64,000 nucleotides of DNA from NCBI RefSeq assembly GCF_016925675.1, contig NZ_CP070506.1, forward strand, positions 5,144,501 through 5,208,500, given 5' to 3'. Source of the DNA: Pseudomonas hygromyciniae (GTDB lineage Bacteria; Pseudomonadota; Gammaproteobacteria; Pseudomonadales; Pseudomonadaceae). The notes under the pieces are model-generated. The model was not told where the DNA came from. It saw only the letters and a program-made list of their open reading frames with translations, and searched no databases. This document shows, one piece after another, positions 33,106 through 44,757 of the stretch. Position 1 is the stretch's first letter. Each line of letters starts with the position of its first letter. The translations under genes were made by a program, and so were the position numbers.

Positions 33106-33556
33106 GCTTGACCTGCAACTGGCCACCCAAGCGCCAGCCCCCAGCGAAGCACAGTTCCGCCAATGGTGCGCACTGGCCCTGCGCCAGCGCACCGCTGACT
33201 CGGAACTGACCATCCGCCTGGTGGATGAGCCTGAAGGCCGCGAGCTCAATCACACCTGGCGCCAGAAAGACTACGCGACCAATGTGTTGTCGTTCCCCGC
33301 CGATGTACCGGATGAACTGCTGGATATCCCGCTACTGGGTGACCTGGTGATCTGCGTCGCAGTGGTGGAGCGCGAGGCAAAGGAACAAGGCAAGGCGCTG
33401 GAGGCCCACTGGGCCCACCTGGTCATGCACGGCTGCTTGCATCTGTTGGGTTACGACCATATAGATGATGAAGAAGCCGAAGAAATGGAAGCACTGGAAC
33501 GAACGTTGCTTGCAGAGTTGGGTCATCCTGATCCCTATGCCGACGACGAACACTAA
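33098..33556 (+). CDS. ybeY: rRNA maturation RNase YbeY
   Basis: This 152-residue single-strand endoribonuclease is needed for 16S rRNA 3'-end maturation and 70S quality control. It has the zinc-binding signature [11 protein letters not shown] (three His) preceded by LLGDLVICV. The ATG at 33098 overlaps the last 8 bases of phoH, indicating translational coupling. The protein is of usual length. Confidence 0.94.
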   Translation: MLELDLQLATQAPAPSEAQFRQWCALALRQRTADSELTIRLVDEPEGRELNHTWRQKDYATNVLSFPADVPDELLDIPLLGDLVICVAVVEREAKEQGKALEAHWAHLVMHGCLHLLGYDHIDDEEAEEMEALERTLLAELGHPDPYADDEH

Positions 33557-33598
33557 TCGACACTCAACTGAAACAATCAAGGATTTAGAGTAATCGCT

Positions 33599-34438
33599 AT
33601 GAGCGAAGACCGATCGAGCAACGGGCAAAAGTCATGGCTGGGTAAACTGACCCAGGCTTTTGCCCACGAGCCGAAAAACCGCCAGGAGCTTCTGGAGCTG
33701 CTGCGCGAGGCCCATCAGAACAAGTTGCTGGACAGCGAAGCGCTGGCCATCGTCGAAGGCGCCATCCAGGTGGCTGACCTGCAAGTTCGGGACATCATGG
33801 TCCCGCGTTCGCAGATGATCAGCATCAAGGCGACCCAGACCCCACGGGAATTCCTCCCGGCCGTGATCGACTCGGCGCACTCGCGCTACCCGGTGATCGG
33901 CGAAAGCCATGACGACGTCATGGGTGTCCTGCTGGCCAAGGACTTGCTGCCGCTGATCCTCAAGGAGAACGGCGACAGCTTCAACATCAAGGACCTGCTG
34001 CGCCCTGCGACCTTCGTGCCTGAATCCAAGCGCCTGAATGTGCTGCTGCGCGAATTTCGCGCCAATCACAATCACATGGCCATCGTCATTGACGAGTACG
34101 GCGGCGTCGCCGGCCTGGTGACTATTGAAGACGTGCTGGAACAGATCGTCGGCGATATCGAAGACGAACACGACGTCGAAGAAGACAGCTACATCAAGCC
34201 GCTGCCTAGCGGGGATTTCCTGGTCAAGGCGCTGACGCCGATCGAGAACTTCAATGAGTTCTTCGATAGCGAATTCTCCGACGATGAATTCGACACTGTC
34301 GGCGGCCTGGTGATGAGTGCATTTGGCCATCTGCCCAAGCGCAACGAAACCACCGAGATCGGTGCCTATCGCTTCCGCATCCTGAATGCCGATAGCCGTC
34401 GCATCCACCTGATCCGCCTGACACCTATTGCCCGCTAA
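33599..34438 (+). CDS. corC: CorC/HlyC-family CBS-domain protein
   Basis: This 279-residue cytosolic protein has two CBS domains (starting near VRDIMVPRSQMISIKA and LLRPATFVPESKRL) and a C-terminal CorC_HlyC (transporter-associated) domain from about residue 190. It is the YbeX/CorC type, implicated in magnesium/cobalt efflux and, through the ybeZ-ybeY-ybeX-lnt operon, in ribosome metabolism. It lies 42 bases after ybeY and 8 before lnt, all on the same strand. Confidence 0.9.
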   Translation: MSEDRSSNGQKSWLGKLTQAFAHEPKNRQELLELLREAHQNKLLDSEALAIVEGAIQVADLQVRDIMVPRSQMISIKATQTPREFLPAVIDSAHSRYPVIGESHDDVMGVLLAKDLLPLILKENGDSFNIKDLLRPATFVPESKRLNVLLREFRANHNHMAIVIDEYGGVAGLVTIEDVLEQIVGDIEDEHDVEEDSYIKPLPSGDFLVKALTPIENFNEFFDSEFSDDEFDTVGGLVMSAFGHLPKRNETTEIGAYRFRILNADSRRIHLIRLTPIAR

Positions 34439-34446
34439 GGACTGAT

Positions 34447-35970
34447 ATGCGCCGTCTCACCGCACCCGGCTGGCCCGGTAACCTGCTGGCCGTGGTGGCC
34501 GGTGCTATCACCACCCTGGCGCTGGCGCCGTTCGATATCTGGCCGCTGGCGCTGGTGGCGGTCGGGGTGTTCTATGCCGGCATGCGCCAACTGACACCGC
34601 GCCAGGCCTTCGGGCGTGGCTGGTGTTTCGGTTTTGGCCTGTTTGGCGCGGGCACCAGCTGGATCTACTACAGCATCCATCACTTTGGCGGCGCTTCGGT
34701 GCTGCTGGCCGGGCTGTTGATGCTCGCCTTCACCGCCGCGATCGCCCTATTCTTTGCCCTGCCAGCCTGGCTCTGGGCACGCTGGATCCGCCGTAACGAA
34801 GCGCCCCTGGCCGATGCCTTGGCGTTTGCCGCGCTATGGGTGGGCCAGGAAGCGTTTCGCGGCTGGTTCCTCACCGGGTTCCCCTGGCTGTACTCCGGTT
34901 ACAGCCAACTCGACGGCCCCCTGGCAGGGCTCGCGCCGCTGGGCGGGGTGTGGCTGATTTCGTTTGCCCTGGCCCTGAGCGCTGCGCTGATCGTCAACCT
35001 GCCCCGCTTGCTGGCGGCCAGGCGCAACGTGTTTGTCGGCGCCGGCCTGGTACTGCTGGTGGCACCGTGGGCCATTGGCCTGGCCCTCAAGCACCACGCC
35101 TGGACCAGCCCCGCTGGCGAGCCGCTGACCGTCGCCGCGATTCAGGGCAATGTCGAACAGAGCATGAAGTGGGATCCGGCGCAGCTCAACGAGCAACTGG
35201 CGCTGTACCGCGACATGAGTTTTGCCTCCAAGCGCGTAGACCTGCTGATCTGGCCGGAAACCGCCGTGCCAGTACTCAAGGAGTCCGTCGAGGGCTACCT
35301 GGGGATGATGGGCAAGTTTGCCGCCGACCGGAACGGCGCGATGATCACCGGCGTGCCGATCCGCCAGGAAGTGCGCCATGAAAAGCGCTACTTCAATGGC
35401 ATCACCGTGGTCGGCCAGGGCGACGGCACCTATCTGAAGCAGAAGCTGGTGCCTTTTGGCGAATACGTGCCGCTGCAGGATGTGCTGCGCGGCCTGATTG
35501 CTTTCTTCGACCTGCCGATGTCGGACTTTGCCCGCGGCCCTGAAGACCAGGCGCTGCTGCAAGCCAAGGGCTATCAGATCGCGCCGTATATCTGCTACGA
35601 AGTGGTCTACCCGGAGTTCGCCGCCAGCCTCGCCGCCCGCAGCGACTTGCTGCTGACCATCAGCAATGACACCTGGTTCGGCACCTCCATCGGCCCCTTG
35701 CAGCACCTGCAAATGGCCCAGATGCGCGCCCTCGAGGCTGGCCGCTGGATGATTCGCGCCACCAACAACGGCGTGACCGGCCTGATCAACCCGTACGGGC
35801 AGATCACCGAGCAGATCCCGCAGTTCCAGCGGGGCATCCTCTACGGCGAAGTGGTACCGATGCATAATCTGACGCCTTACCTGCAATGGCGTTCGTGGCC
35901 GCTGATCATCCTGTGCCTGGGGCTGTTTGGCTGGGCGCTGCTGGCCGGGCGCATGGCCAAGACCGTCTAA
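34447..35970 (+). CDS. lnt: Apolipoprotein N-acyltransferase
   Basis: Lnt adds the third acyl chain to lipoproteins in the inner membrane. The 507-residue protein has several N-terminal spans (1-215) and a nitrilase-fold domain with the triad Glu271 (WPETAVP), Lys331 (TYLKQKLVPFGEYVP) and Cys383 (PYICYEVVYPE). It has a final C-terminal span and is of full length. It is the last gene of the phoH operon; a REPIN follows. Confidence 0.95.
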   Translation: MRRLTAPGWPGNLLAVVAGAITTLALAPFDIWPLALVAVGVFYAGMRQLTPRQAFGRGWCFGFGLFGAGTSWIYYSIHHFGGASVLLAGLLMLAFTAAIALFFALPAWLWARWIRRNEAPLADALAFAALWVGQEAFRGWFLTGFPWLYSGYSQLDGPLAGLAPLGGVWLISFALALSAALIVNLPRLLAARRNVFVGAGLVLLVAPWAIGLALKHHAWTSPAGEPLTVAAIQGNVEQSMKWDPAQLNEQLALYRDMSFASKRVDLLIWPETAVPVLKESVEGYLGMMGKFAADRNGAMITGVPIRQEVRHEKRYFNGITVVGQGDGTYLKQKLVPFGEYVPLQDVLRGLIAFFDLPMSDFARGPEDQALLQAKGYQIAPYICYEVVYPEFAASLAARSDLLLTISNDTWFGTSIGPLQHLQMAQMRALEAGRWMIRATNNGVTGLINPYGQITEQIPQFQRGILYGEVVPMHNLTPYLQWRSWPLIILCLGLFGWALLAGRMAKTV

Positions 35971-35992
35971 GCAGAAAAACACAAAACCCAAT

Positions 35993-36079
35993 GTGGGAGC
36001 GGGCTTGCCCGCGATGGCAGTGGGTCAGTCAAGTATCCAATAACTGACACACCGCCATCGCGGGCAAGCCCGCTCCTAC
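35993..36079. repeat. REPIN (GAGCGGGCTTGCCCGCGAT variant)
   Basis: Inverted REP halves lie between the convergent lnt and ElyC/YdcF genes, with spacer ends GGCAGTGGGTCAG and CTGACACACCGCC. Confidence 0.88.
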
Positions 36080-36095
36080 ATGTTGATGTGCGGGG

Positions 36096-36857
36096 TTAAC
36101 GGTAGAACAGGCGGTAACCTACCTGCCCCACCGCCTCATTGATCAACTGCCCGCTCTGCCAGATCGACTTGAACTCGGGCATCCAACCGCCCAGCGGCCG
36201 GGCATTGTCCACCCCCAGGAAGCCGACCGGCGCCGGTACCACGGTAAAGCCGGCCTTCTCGAAGCTCCATACCGAACGGGGCATATGCCAGGCCTGGGTC
36301 ACGACCACCACGCGCTTGATGCCCTGGGGCAACAGGATCTCCGCACTCATCTGCGCATTTTCCCAGGTCGTGCGGCTGCGCTCTTCCTTCCAGCGCACGG
36401 CCACGCCAAAGTCTTGCTGCATCGACACCGCCATCAACTCCGCCTCGCTGGGCGGCGTGCCATAGTGCAGGCCGCCGGTGGTCAGCACCGGCAGTCCCGA
36501 CGCCTTGGCCAAGCGTGCGGCATAACGCTGGCGCTCCAGGCCGACACCGGTCGGTTGGTCTGCGCCCCAGGCCGGATCACCCCGCTCACGACCCGAGCCC
36601 AGCACGACAATGGCATCGGCCCGCTGCGCCAGGCTGGCCCAGTCTTCCACGGCCAATGGCGGTTCGGTTTCCAGGGTGCGTGCCCCCCACTCCACCATCA
36701 CCGGCAGGCTGATCAGCCACATCCCGCCAAACCCCAGGGCAAAGCACAGCCCCGCCAGGCGCGGACGGCTACGCCGAAACCACCAGGCAAGCGCCAGCAA
36801 CAGCAAGAGAATGCCGGGCGGCAGCAATAATTGTTTGATGAAATAACGAATAGGCAT
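36096..36857 (-). CDS. ElyC/SanA/YdcF-family (DUF218) protein
   Basis: This 253-residue inner-membrane protein has two N-terminal spans (about 10-26 and 32-52) and a periplasmic DUF218 domain with VVLGSGRERGDPAWGA, LPVLTTGG and SRTTWENAQMSAEIL. DUF218 proteins such as ElyC affect envelope polysaccharide and peptidoglycan precursor balance. The start ATG is at 36857. It is transcribed alone and faces lnt convergently across a REPIN. Confidence 0.85.
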   Translation of the reverse strand: MPIRYFIKQLLLPPGILLLLLALAWWFRRSRPRLAGLCFALGFGGMWLISLPVMVEWGARTLETEPPLAVEDWASLAQRADAIVVLGSGRERGDPAWGADQPTGVGLERQRYAARLAKASGLPVLTTGGLHYGTPPSEAELMAVSMQQDFGVAVRWKEERSRTTWENAQMSAEILLPQGIKRVVVVTQAWHMPRSVWSFEKAGFTVVPAPVGFLGVDNARPLGGWMPEFKSIWQSGQLINEAVGQVGYRLFYR

Positions 36858-36941
36858 CGAGCATCTCCAAAGATGCCCGAAGCCTAAGGTGTAACGGGGT
36901 TTAGCGACAATCTTTACAAGCGGTGGATAACCCTGATCAGG

Positions 36942-37259
36942 TCACTTGAATCGCACAGACCGTAGCTTTTCCGGGCCACGGCCGGCCGACAAGTCCTTGA
37001 GCCATACCACCTTGGACGATCGCACCGGCTCCCTGGCTGGCACAGGAGCCACCCATTGCGGGATTGGGTACACGTTCAAGTCCAGGTAGGCCTTGATCAC
37101 TTCAAACTCTGCGGGGCTCAAGCCTCGCAGCTCCAGCTCATCAGGCCGTTCGTCACGCAATCGGCCAGCGGTTCTTGCTGCGTCCAGTGCTCGACCCAAG
37201 CGGTCGATCAGTCCTTCATACACGTCAGGTTTCGTTCTCATTCGCTGCGAATCAACCAT
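36942..37259 (-). CDS. Conserved hypothetical protein, 105 residues
   Basis: This is a small charged cytosolic protein I do not recognise. It has a helical N terminus (YEGLIDRLGRALDAARTAGR), then ELELRGLSPAEFEVIKAYLD and a Pro-rich basic C terminus (SVRFK end). There is no membrane span, metal motif or signal. The ATG at 37259 has an AGGTG ribosome-binding site 5-6 bases upstream, which favours it over the Met at 37241. It is divergent from leuS. Confidence 0.65.
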   Translation of the reverse strand: MVDSQRMRTKPDVYEGLIDRLGRALDAARTAGRLRDERPDELELRGLSPAEFEVIKAYLDLNVYPIPQWVAPVPAREPVRSSKVVWLKDLSAGRGPEKLRSVRFK

Positions 37260-37359
37260 CCCCTCACCTCATTAAAGATAAGTCTCACTCCCCAATAAAC
37301 AGCGTAGCTGCACTGACGCAACCAACCGCGCGCCGCGACCAACGGCCTGCGCTGCGTAA

Positions 37360-40128
<2,769 letters not shown>

Positions 40129-40137
40129 TCGGATCGG

Positions 40138-40164
40138 GCGCCAGGGCAAGAGCCCCGGCGCCGA
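40138..40164 (+). promoter_or_regulatory. Hairpin between leuS and lptE
   Basis: GGCGCCAGGGC-AAGA-GCCCCGGCGCC forms a stem of ten pairs with one A-C mismatch, 10 bases after the leuS stop. No U tract follows, so it is more likely an RNA-processing or stability element (or a weak, leaky terminator) than a terminator. Confidence 0.4.
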
Positions 40165-40218
40165 ACAAAACCTCCAGGGCCTCGATAAGGCCCACATGGT
40201 TTCAAGGGGAGCAATAAA

Positions 40219-40824
40219 ATGATCAAACGCAACCTGCTGGTTATGGGCCTTGCCGTACTGCTGAGCGCTTGCGGCTTCCAGCTGCGCGGCACCGGCACCA
40301 CGGAACTGGCGATCAAGGAACTGGATGTCAGCGCACGCAACGCCTATGGCGAAACCGTGACTCAACTGCGCCAAACCCTGGAAAACAGCGGCGTCAAAGT
40401 CTATCCCGGAGCGGCTTACAAGCTGGTGCTGGTCGATGAGAAAGAAACCCAGCGTAATATCAGCTACGCCAGTGCCGGCCGCTCTTCCGATCTGGAAATG
40501 AGCAGCGTGCTCGTATTCCAAATCCAGGGCCACGACCAATTGCCACTGATCAACGACAAGTTGCAAGTGCAGAAAGTGGTGAGCTATGACGGCAACAATA
40601 TGGTCGGCTCCGACACCGAGGTCAGCCAGGTGCGCAATGAAATGCGCCGTGACCTGGTCCAGCGCATGGTCATGCGCCTGCAGATGATCAGCCCGGCCCA
40701 ACTGGATGCTCTGCAGCAGACTGCCGACGCCAAGGCCAAGGCGGATGCAGAGGCGCTGAAAGCCGCGCAGGACTATGAAAACAGCATCCCCAAGCAATCG
40801 CCTGTTGAAGTCCCTGCCGAGTAA
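40219..40824 (+). CDS. lptE: LPS-assembly lipoprotein LptE
   Basis: LptE is the outer-membrane lipoprotein that plugs the LptD barrel. The 201-residue protein has a lipobox LSACGF (Cys at residue 19), then FQLRGTGTTELAIKELDVSA and the usual alpha/beta sandwich. It ends in a Lys/Ala-rich helical tail (LQQTADAKAKADAEALKAAQ). It lies 90 bases downstream of leuS, and holA follows 39 bases after its stop, the conserved leuS-lptE-holA order. Confidence 0.94.
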   Translation: MIKRNLLVMGLAVLLSACGFQLRGTGTTELAIKELDVSARNAYGETVTQLRQTLENSGVKVYPGAAYKLVLVDEKETQRNISYASAGRSSDLEMSSVLVFQIQGHDQLPLINDKLQVQKVVSYDGNNMVGSDTEVSQVRNEMRRDLVQRMVMRLQMISPAQLDALQQTADAKAKADAEALKAAQDYENSIPKQSPVEVPAE

Positions 40825-40829
40825 ACCAG

Positions 40830-40852
40830 ACGGGGCGCGTCAAGCGCCCCGT
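40830..40852 (+). promoter_or_regulatory. 9-bp GC hairpin immediately upstream of holA
   Basis: ACGGGGCGC-GTCAA-GCGCCCCGT is a perfect 9-bp stem, with 11 bases (TCATCCTGCCT) between it and the holA ATG. It covers the region where a ribosome-binding site would lie and could limit holA translation or pause transcription. Confidence 0.55.
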
Positions 40853-40863
40853 TCATCCTGCCT

Positions 40864-41901
40864 ATGAAACTCGCTCCCGCCCAACTCGCCAAACACCTGC
40901 AAGGCAGCCTCGCGCCTGTGTACATCATCAGTGGCGATGATCCACTGCTGTGCCAGGAAGCCGCCGACACCATTCGCCAAGCTGCGCGCCAGCAAGGCTT
41001 TGATGAACGCCAGGTGTTCAGCGCCGACGCCAGCTTCGACTGGGGTACCCTGCTCCAGGCTGGGGCCAGCATGTCGTTGTTTGCCGAAAAACGCCTGCTG
41101 GAACTGCGCCTGCCCTCGGGCAAGCCTGGGGATAAAGGCGCGGCAGCCCTGATGGAATACTGTTCACGCCCCGCCGAGGACACGCTGCTGTTGATCAGCT
41201 TGCCCAAGCTCGATGGCAGTGCGCAGAAAACCAAATGGGGCAAGGCCTTGGTGGAAGGGGCGCAAACCCAGCTCATCCAGATCTGGCCGGTCGATAGCAG
41301 CCAGTTGCCACAATGGATTCGTCAACGCCTGTCGCAAGCTGGGCTATCGGCCACCCAGGATGCTGTCGAACTGATTGCTGCTCGGGTCGAGGGCAACCTG
41401 CTGGCCGCCGCCCAGGAAATCGAAAAGCTCAAGCTGATGGCCGAAGACGGGCAGATTACCGTCGAAACCGTGCAGGGAGCGGTGGCCGACAGTGCGCGTT
41501 TTGACGTGTTCGGGTTGGTGGACGCGATCCTCAATGGCGAGCCGGCGCATGCCCTGCGCATGCTCGAAGGGCTGCGCGGCGAAGGCGTGGAACCGCCAGT
41601 GATTCTCTGGGCCCTGGCCCGCGAACTGCGCGTGCTGGCCAATATTGCCCTGCAATACAGCCAGGGCACGCCACTGGACAAATGTTTCAGCCAGGCCCGC
41701 CCGCCGATCTGGGACAAGCGCAAGCCCCTGATGAGCAAGGCGCTGCAACGGCACTCGGCGCAACGCTGGGCGCAACTGTTACTCGAGGCACAGCGCATCG
41801 ATGCACAGATCAAGGGCCAGGCTGCAGGATCGCCGTGGATGAGCTTGAGCCGTTTGTCGCTGCTCATGTCCGGCCAGCGCCTGACACTGCCTGCCGAATA
41901 A
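40864..41901 (+). CDS. holA: DNA polymerase III delta subunit
   Basis: HolA opens the beta clamp as part of the clamp loader. The 345-residue protein shows PVYIISGDDPLLCQEAADTI, FSADASFDWGTLLQ, LLLISLPKLDGSAQKTKW, VEGNLLAAAQEIEKLKLM and a C-terminal ARPPIWDKRKPLM segment as in other delta subunits. Its length fits the family. It is the third gene of the leuS-lptE-holA set. Confidence 0.94.
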   Translation: MKLAPAQLAKHLQGSLAPVYIISGDDPLLCQEAADTIRQAARQQGFDERQVFSADASFDWGTLLQAGASMSLFAEKRLLELRLPSGKPGDKGAAALMEYCSRPAEDTLLLISLPKLDGSAQKTKWGKALVEGAQTQLIQIWPVDSSQLPQWIRQRLSQAGLSATQDAVELIAARVEGNLLAAAQEIEKLKLMAEDGQITVETVQGAVADSARFDVFGLVDAILNGEPAHALRMLEGLRGEGVEPPVILWALARELRVLANIALQYSQGTPLDKCFSQARPPIWDKRKPLMSKALQRHSAQRWAQLLLEAQRIDAQIKGQAAGSPWMSLSRLSLLMSGQRLTLPAE

Positions 41902-41930
41902 TAAATTCCCCAGAGCAACACAAAACCAAT

Positions 41931-42018
41931 GTGGGAGCGGGCTTGCTCGCGAAGGCGCAGTGTCAGTCAATGGATCAGGTGACTGACACTCCGCCTTCGC
42001 GAGCAAGCCCGCTCCCAC
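41931..42018. repeat. REPIN, 88 bp, near-identical to that at 63591
   Basis: Inverted halves GTGGGAGCGGGCTTGCTCGC and GCGAGCAAGCCCGCTCCCAC flank a spacer (CAGTGTCAGTCA ... GACTGACACTC). The whole 88 bp differs from 63591-63678 by one base. Confidence 0.9.
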
Positions 42019-42138
42019 ACAAACCGGCATTTCACATTCAGACCGAGGCCATGTCCTACATCGCGCCGGGCTGGACAGCCGGCCAACTTCGGCAGATGAT
42101 TTGCACCGCATTACCCACCCCATCGGAGAGTCCCGATC

Positions 42139-42303
42139 ATGAGCAAAAAGCCATCCAAGCATGGCCCCAACAAGGCCAAATCCATCATCGCCCAGCCGTT
42201 GTTCCGCAGTCGCCAGGAACGAGCCGGCAAAGGCAAAGGCAGCTACCGCCGCGAAGCCTTCCAGTCTAATAGCTGGGAGGCTTCTTACTTTCTGGCTGCC
42301 TGA
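42139..42303 (+). CDS. arfA: Alternative ribosome-rescue factor A (ArfA)
   Basis: This short gene encodes a 54-residue basic protein beginning MSKKPSKHGPNKAKSIIAQP, followed by LFRSRQERAGKGKGSYRRE. It is clearly ArfA-like. ArfA enters the empty A site of stalled ribosomes and recruits RF2; it works as a backup to tmRNA. In E. coli its mRNA is cut in a coding-sequence hairpin so that the truncated product is normally tagged by tmRNA. A comparable 12-bp hairpin spans codons 39-49 here. The ATG at 42139 is the only suitable start. It lies between holA and the lytic transglycosylase on the same strand. Confidence 0.9.
   Translation: MSKKPSKHGPNKAKSIIAQPLFRSRQERAGKGKGSYRREAFQSNSWEASYFLAA
42253..42284 (+). 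promoter_or_regulatory. Hairpin within the arfA coding sequence
   Basis: GAAGCCTTCCAG (42253-42264) pairs with CTGGGAGGCTTC (42273-42284) around an 8-base loop: 12 pairs with one T-G. It lies before the stop codon and is followed by TTACTTTCTGG. By analogy with E. coli arfA it should be an RNase III or termination site that makes a non-stop mRNA. Confidence 0.75.
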
Positions 42304-42364
42304 AGGCAAGCGCCCCTCTGGCATGATAAGGTCTGCACCTGATTCGTATTTCCTGGACCTGTGC

Positions 42365-43690
42365 ATGCCCTCTAGTCTTTCCCGTCGTTGGCACCTTCGC
42401 CAATTGATTGCTGCCTCCAGCCTGATCCTGTTAGTCGCCTGCGCCGAAAAACCCACCGCCGCCGACGCTCAGCCCCTACCCACGCTCCAGACCGCACCGG
42501 TTGCCGCACCCGCCGTAGTTGCGCCCCTGGCCGTGACCAATCTCGATATCCAGCCGACCCAGACCTTCGCCCAATGGCAGGCAGGTTTTCGCGTCGAGGC
42601 CCTCAAGGCCGGCATTACCCCTGCGGTGTTTGATACAGCATTCGCCAACGTCACCCCCGACATGGCAGTCATCCGCGCCGATCGCAGCCAACCGGAGTTT
42701 TCCCGCCCGGTCTGGGAATACCTCAACGGCGCCTTGTCGCCACTACGCGTGCGCAATGGCCAGGCGTTGCTGATCAAACACGCCGATATCCTGCAAAGCA
42801 TCGAACAACGCTACGGCGTCGATCGCCAGGTGCTGGTCTCGGTGTGGGGCATGGAGAGTAACTTCGGCACGTTCCAGGGCAACAACTCGGTGATCCGCTC
42901 GCTGGCGACCCTGGCCTACGAAGGCCGCCGCCCGGCATTCGCCCAGGCGCAGTTGCTGGCCGCGCTGCAAATCATCCAGCACGGCGATATCCCGGCCGAG
43001 CAGATGCGCGGTTCCTGGGCCGGTGCCATGGGCCAGACTCAGTTCATTCCAACCACCTATAACACCCACGCGGTGGACTTCGATGGCGACGGTCGCCGCG
43101 ATATCTGGAATAGCTCGGCCGACGCCCTCGCTTCCACCGCGCACTACCTGCAGAGCTCGGGCTGGCAGAAAGGCCAGCCCTGGGGTTTTGAGGTGCAACA
43201 GTTACCCGTGAGCTTCGATTACGCGCTGGCCGATGGCGTGGTACGCAAGCCAGTGGGCGAATGGTTGAGACTGGGGCTGCAGGTGCCCGCCGGTGCCAGC
43301 GTACCGCCCAATGTAGATACGCTGTCCGCTGCCCTTCTGCTGCCGGCAGGCCACCGTGGTCCGGCATTCCTGGTGCTGGATAACTTCCGTGCGATCCTCA
43401 AGTACAACAACTCGTCGTCCTACGCCCTGGCGGTCGGCCTGTTGTCCGAGCGTTTTGGCGGGGGCGGCGTGATTCGTGGGGATTGGCCAACGGACGAACT
43501 GCCACTGACCCGCTCCCAGCGTATCGAGTTGCAGACGGTGTTGAGTGCCAAGGGTTATGAGGCGGGCAACCCGGATGGGATCATCGGTGCCAATACGCGC
43601 AAGGCGATTCGTGCGGCGCAGCAGTCGTTGGGCTGGCCGGCGGATGGGTACCCGACGGTGAAGTTGCTGGAATCCTTGCAAAGCCGCTAG
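42365..43690 (+). CDS. Lytic murein transglycosylase (MltB_2 type) with peptidoglycan-binding domain
   Basis: This is a 441-residue outer-membrane lipoprotein. Lipobox LVAC (Cys at about residue 24), a transglycosylase domain with SVWGMESNFGTFQGNNSVIR (catalytic Glu) and GAMGQTQFIPTTYNTHAVDF are followed by a C-terminal peptidoglycan-binding domain (about 378-440; GYEAGNPDGIIGANTRKAIR). It cleaves glycan strands to 1,6-anhydro-muramic ends. The ATG at 42365 is chosen because it directly precedes the basic signal-peptide start. It is separate from the MltB at 49248. Confidence 0.9.
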   Translation: MPSSLSRRWHLRQLIAASSLILLVACAEKPTAADAQPLPTLQTAPVAAPAVVAPLAVTNLDIQPTQTFAQWQAGFRVEALKAGITPAVFDTAFANVTPDMAVIRADRSQPEFSRPVWEYLNGALSPLRVRNGQALLIKHADILQSIEQRYGVDRQVLVSVWGMESNFGTFQGNNSVIRSLATLAYEGRRPAFAQAQLLAALQIIQHGDIPAEQMRGSWAGAMGQTQFIPTTYNTHAVDFDGDGRRDIWNSSADALASTAHYLQSSGWQKGQPWGFEVQQLPVSFDYALADGVVRKPVGEWLRLGLQVPAGASVPPNVDTLSAALLLPAGHRGPAFLVLDNFRAILKYNNSSSYALAVGLLSERFGGGGVIRGDWPTDELPLTRSQRIELQTVLSAKGYEAGNPDGIIGANTRKAIRAAQQSLGWPADGYPTVKLLESLQSR

Positions 43691-43708
43691 AACTGCGTAA
43701 AGCGGCTA

Positions 43709-43768
43709 CCGCCTTCGCGAGCAAGCCCGCTCCCACAGGGGCAAATGCGGGCTTGCTGGCGATAACGG
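43709..43768. repeat. REP pair, one half degenerate
   Basis: A complete REP (CCTTCGCGAGCAAGCCCGCTCCCAC, GC-type) and a degenerate one (GCGGGCTTGCTGGCGATAACGG) lie with CCCAC ends inward. They are between the convergent lytic transglycosylase and ldcA genes. Confidence 0.75.
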
Positions 43769-43788
43769 CCTGACAGACGACTAAATAC

Positions 43789-44721
43789 TCAGGCCCTGAG
43801 CACCACATCCTGCTCCAGCACCAACCGCTGTTCCCCCGCATCCAGGCGCACCAAAGCGCCCATCGGTAAGGTCAGGTTCGGGTCGCAATGCCCGCTGCGC
43901 CAGCCGGACAGGACCGGGATGCATAACGGTGCGAACGTCTGTTTCAGCAGCCTGTCCAGCGCCGCGCTATCTACCCCCGCTACATCCCCCACCAGCACAC
44001 CGCGAACCTGCGCCAACTTGCCTGCCAGTCGCAAATGCGTCAGCAGGCGGTCGATACGGTAGATCGGTTCGTTGACGTCTTCGATAAACAGGATGATGCC
44101 CTCGGCATCGATTTCGAACGGTGTGCCCATCACGGCCGCGATCATCGACAGGTTGCCACCCAGCAGGCGCCCACAAGCGATGCCAGGTTCGATGGTGGTC
44201 AACGGGTAGGCCGCCGGATGCGCCAGCACACTACCGGCACCTAGTTGCCCACGCAGCAGGCTGAACAGCGATGACTCAGTGGGTGGTTGTTTGTCGCCCA
44301 GCAGATCAGCATTGAGCATTGGGCCATGGAAGGTCACAAAACCGGCGTAGCGGCTGATTGCCAGATGCAGCGCGGTGATATCGCTGTAGCCGACGAAGGG
44401 CTTAGGATTGGCGGCCAGCAGCTCGAAATCCACGCTGTCGAGTAAGCGTGGGGTGCCATAGCCACCGCGCAGGCAGAAGATGGCGTCGATATCAGGGTCA
44501 GCGAAGGCCGCGTGCAGGTCGCGCAGACGTACTTCATCGCTGCCGGCCAGGTAGCCGTCGCGCTCGTACACCCCCGAGAAAATCCGCAGCTCGTAGCCGC
44601 GGGTACGCATCCATTGCCCGGCCTTCTCAACATCCAGCGCGGCGGGGCCTGCGGGGGCGATGAGGCCGATCACGCCTTCGGCGCGTAGGGCGGGGACGAC
44701 GGTGGCAGGAGGGTTAGTCAT
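43789..44721 (-). CDS. ldcA: LD-carboxypeptidase (S66 family)
   Basis: This 310-residue serine peptidase of family S66 removes the terminal D-Ala of tetrapeptides during murein recycling in the cytosol. The catalytic triad is visible: Ser in PFVGYSDITAL, Glu in LFIEDVNEPIYRIDR and His in RSGHCDPNLTLPMGA; GGYGTPRLL precedes. No signal peptide is seen. In PAO1 the ldcA-type gene lies elsewhere, so this is either a relocated copy or a paralogue. A REPIN follows upstream of its start. Confidence 0.88.
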   Translation of the reverse strand: MTNPPATVVPALRAEGVIGLIAPAGPAALDVEKAGQWMRTRGYELRIFSGVYERDGYLAGSDEVRLRDLHAAFADPDIDAIFCLRGGYGTPRLLDSVDFELLAANPKPFVGYSDITALHLAISRYAGFVTFHGPMLNADLLGDKQPPTESSLFSLLRGQLGAGSVLAHPAAYPLTTIEPGIACGRLLGGNLSMIAAVMGTPFEIDAEGIILFIEDVNEPIYRIDRLLTHLRLAGKLAQVRGVLVGDVAGVDSAALDRLLKQTFAPLCIPVLSGWRSGHCDPNLTLPMGALVRLDAGEQRLVLEQDVVLRA

Positions 44722-44757
44722 CCTTGGTTCTCCCTATTCTGTACAGCGTAACGAACT

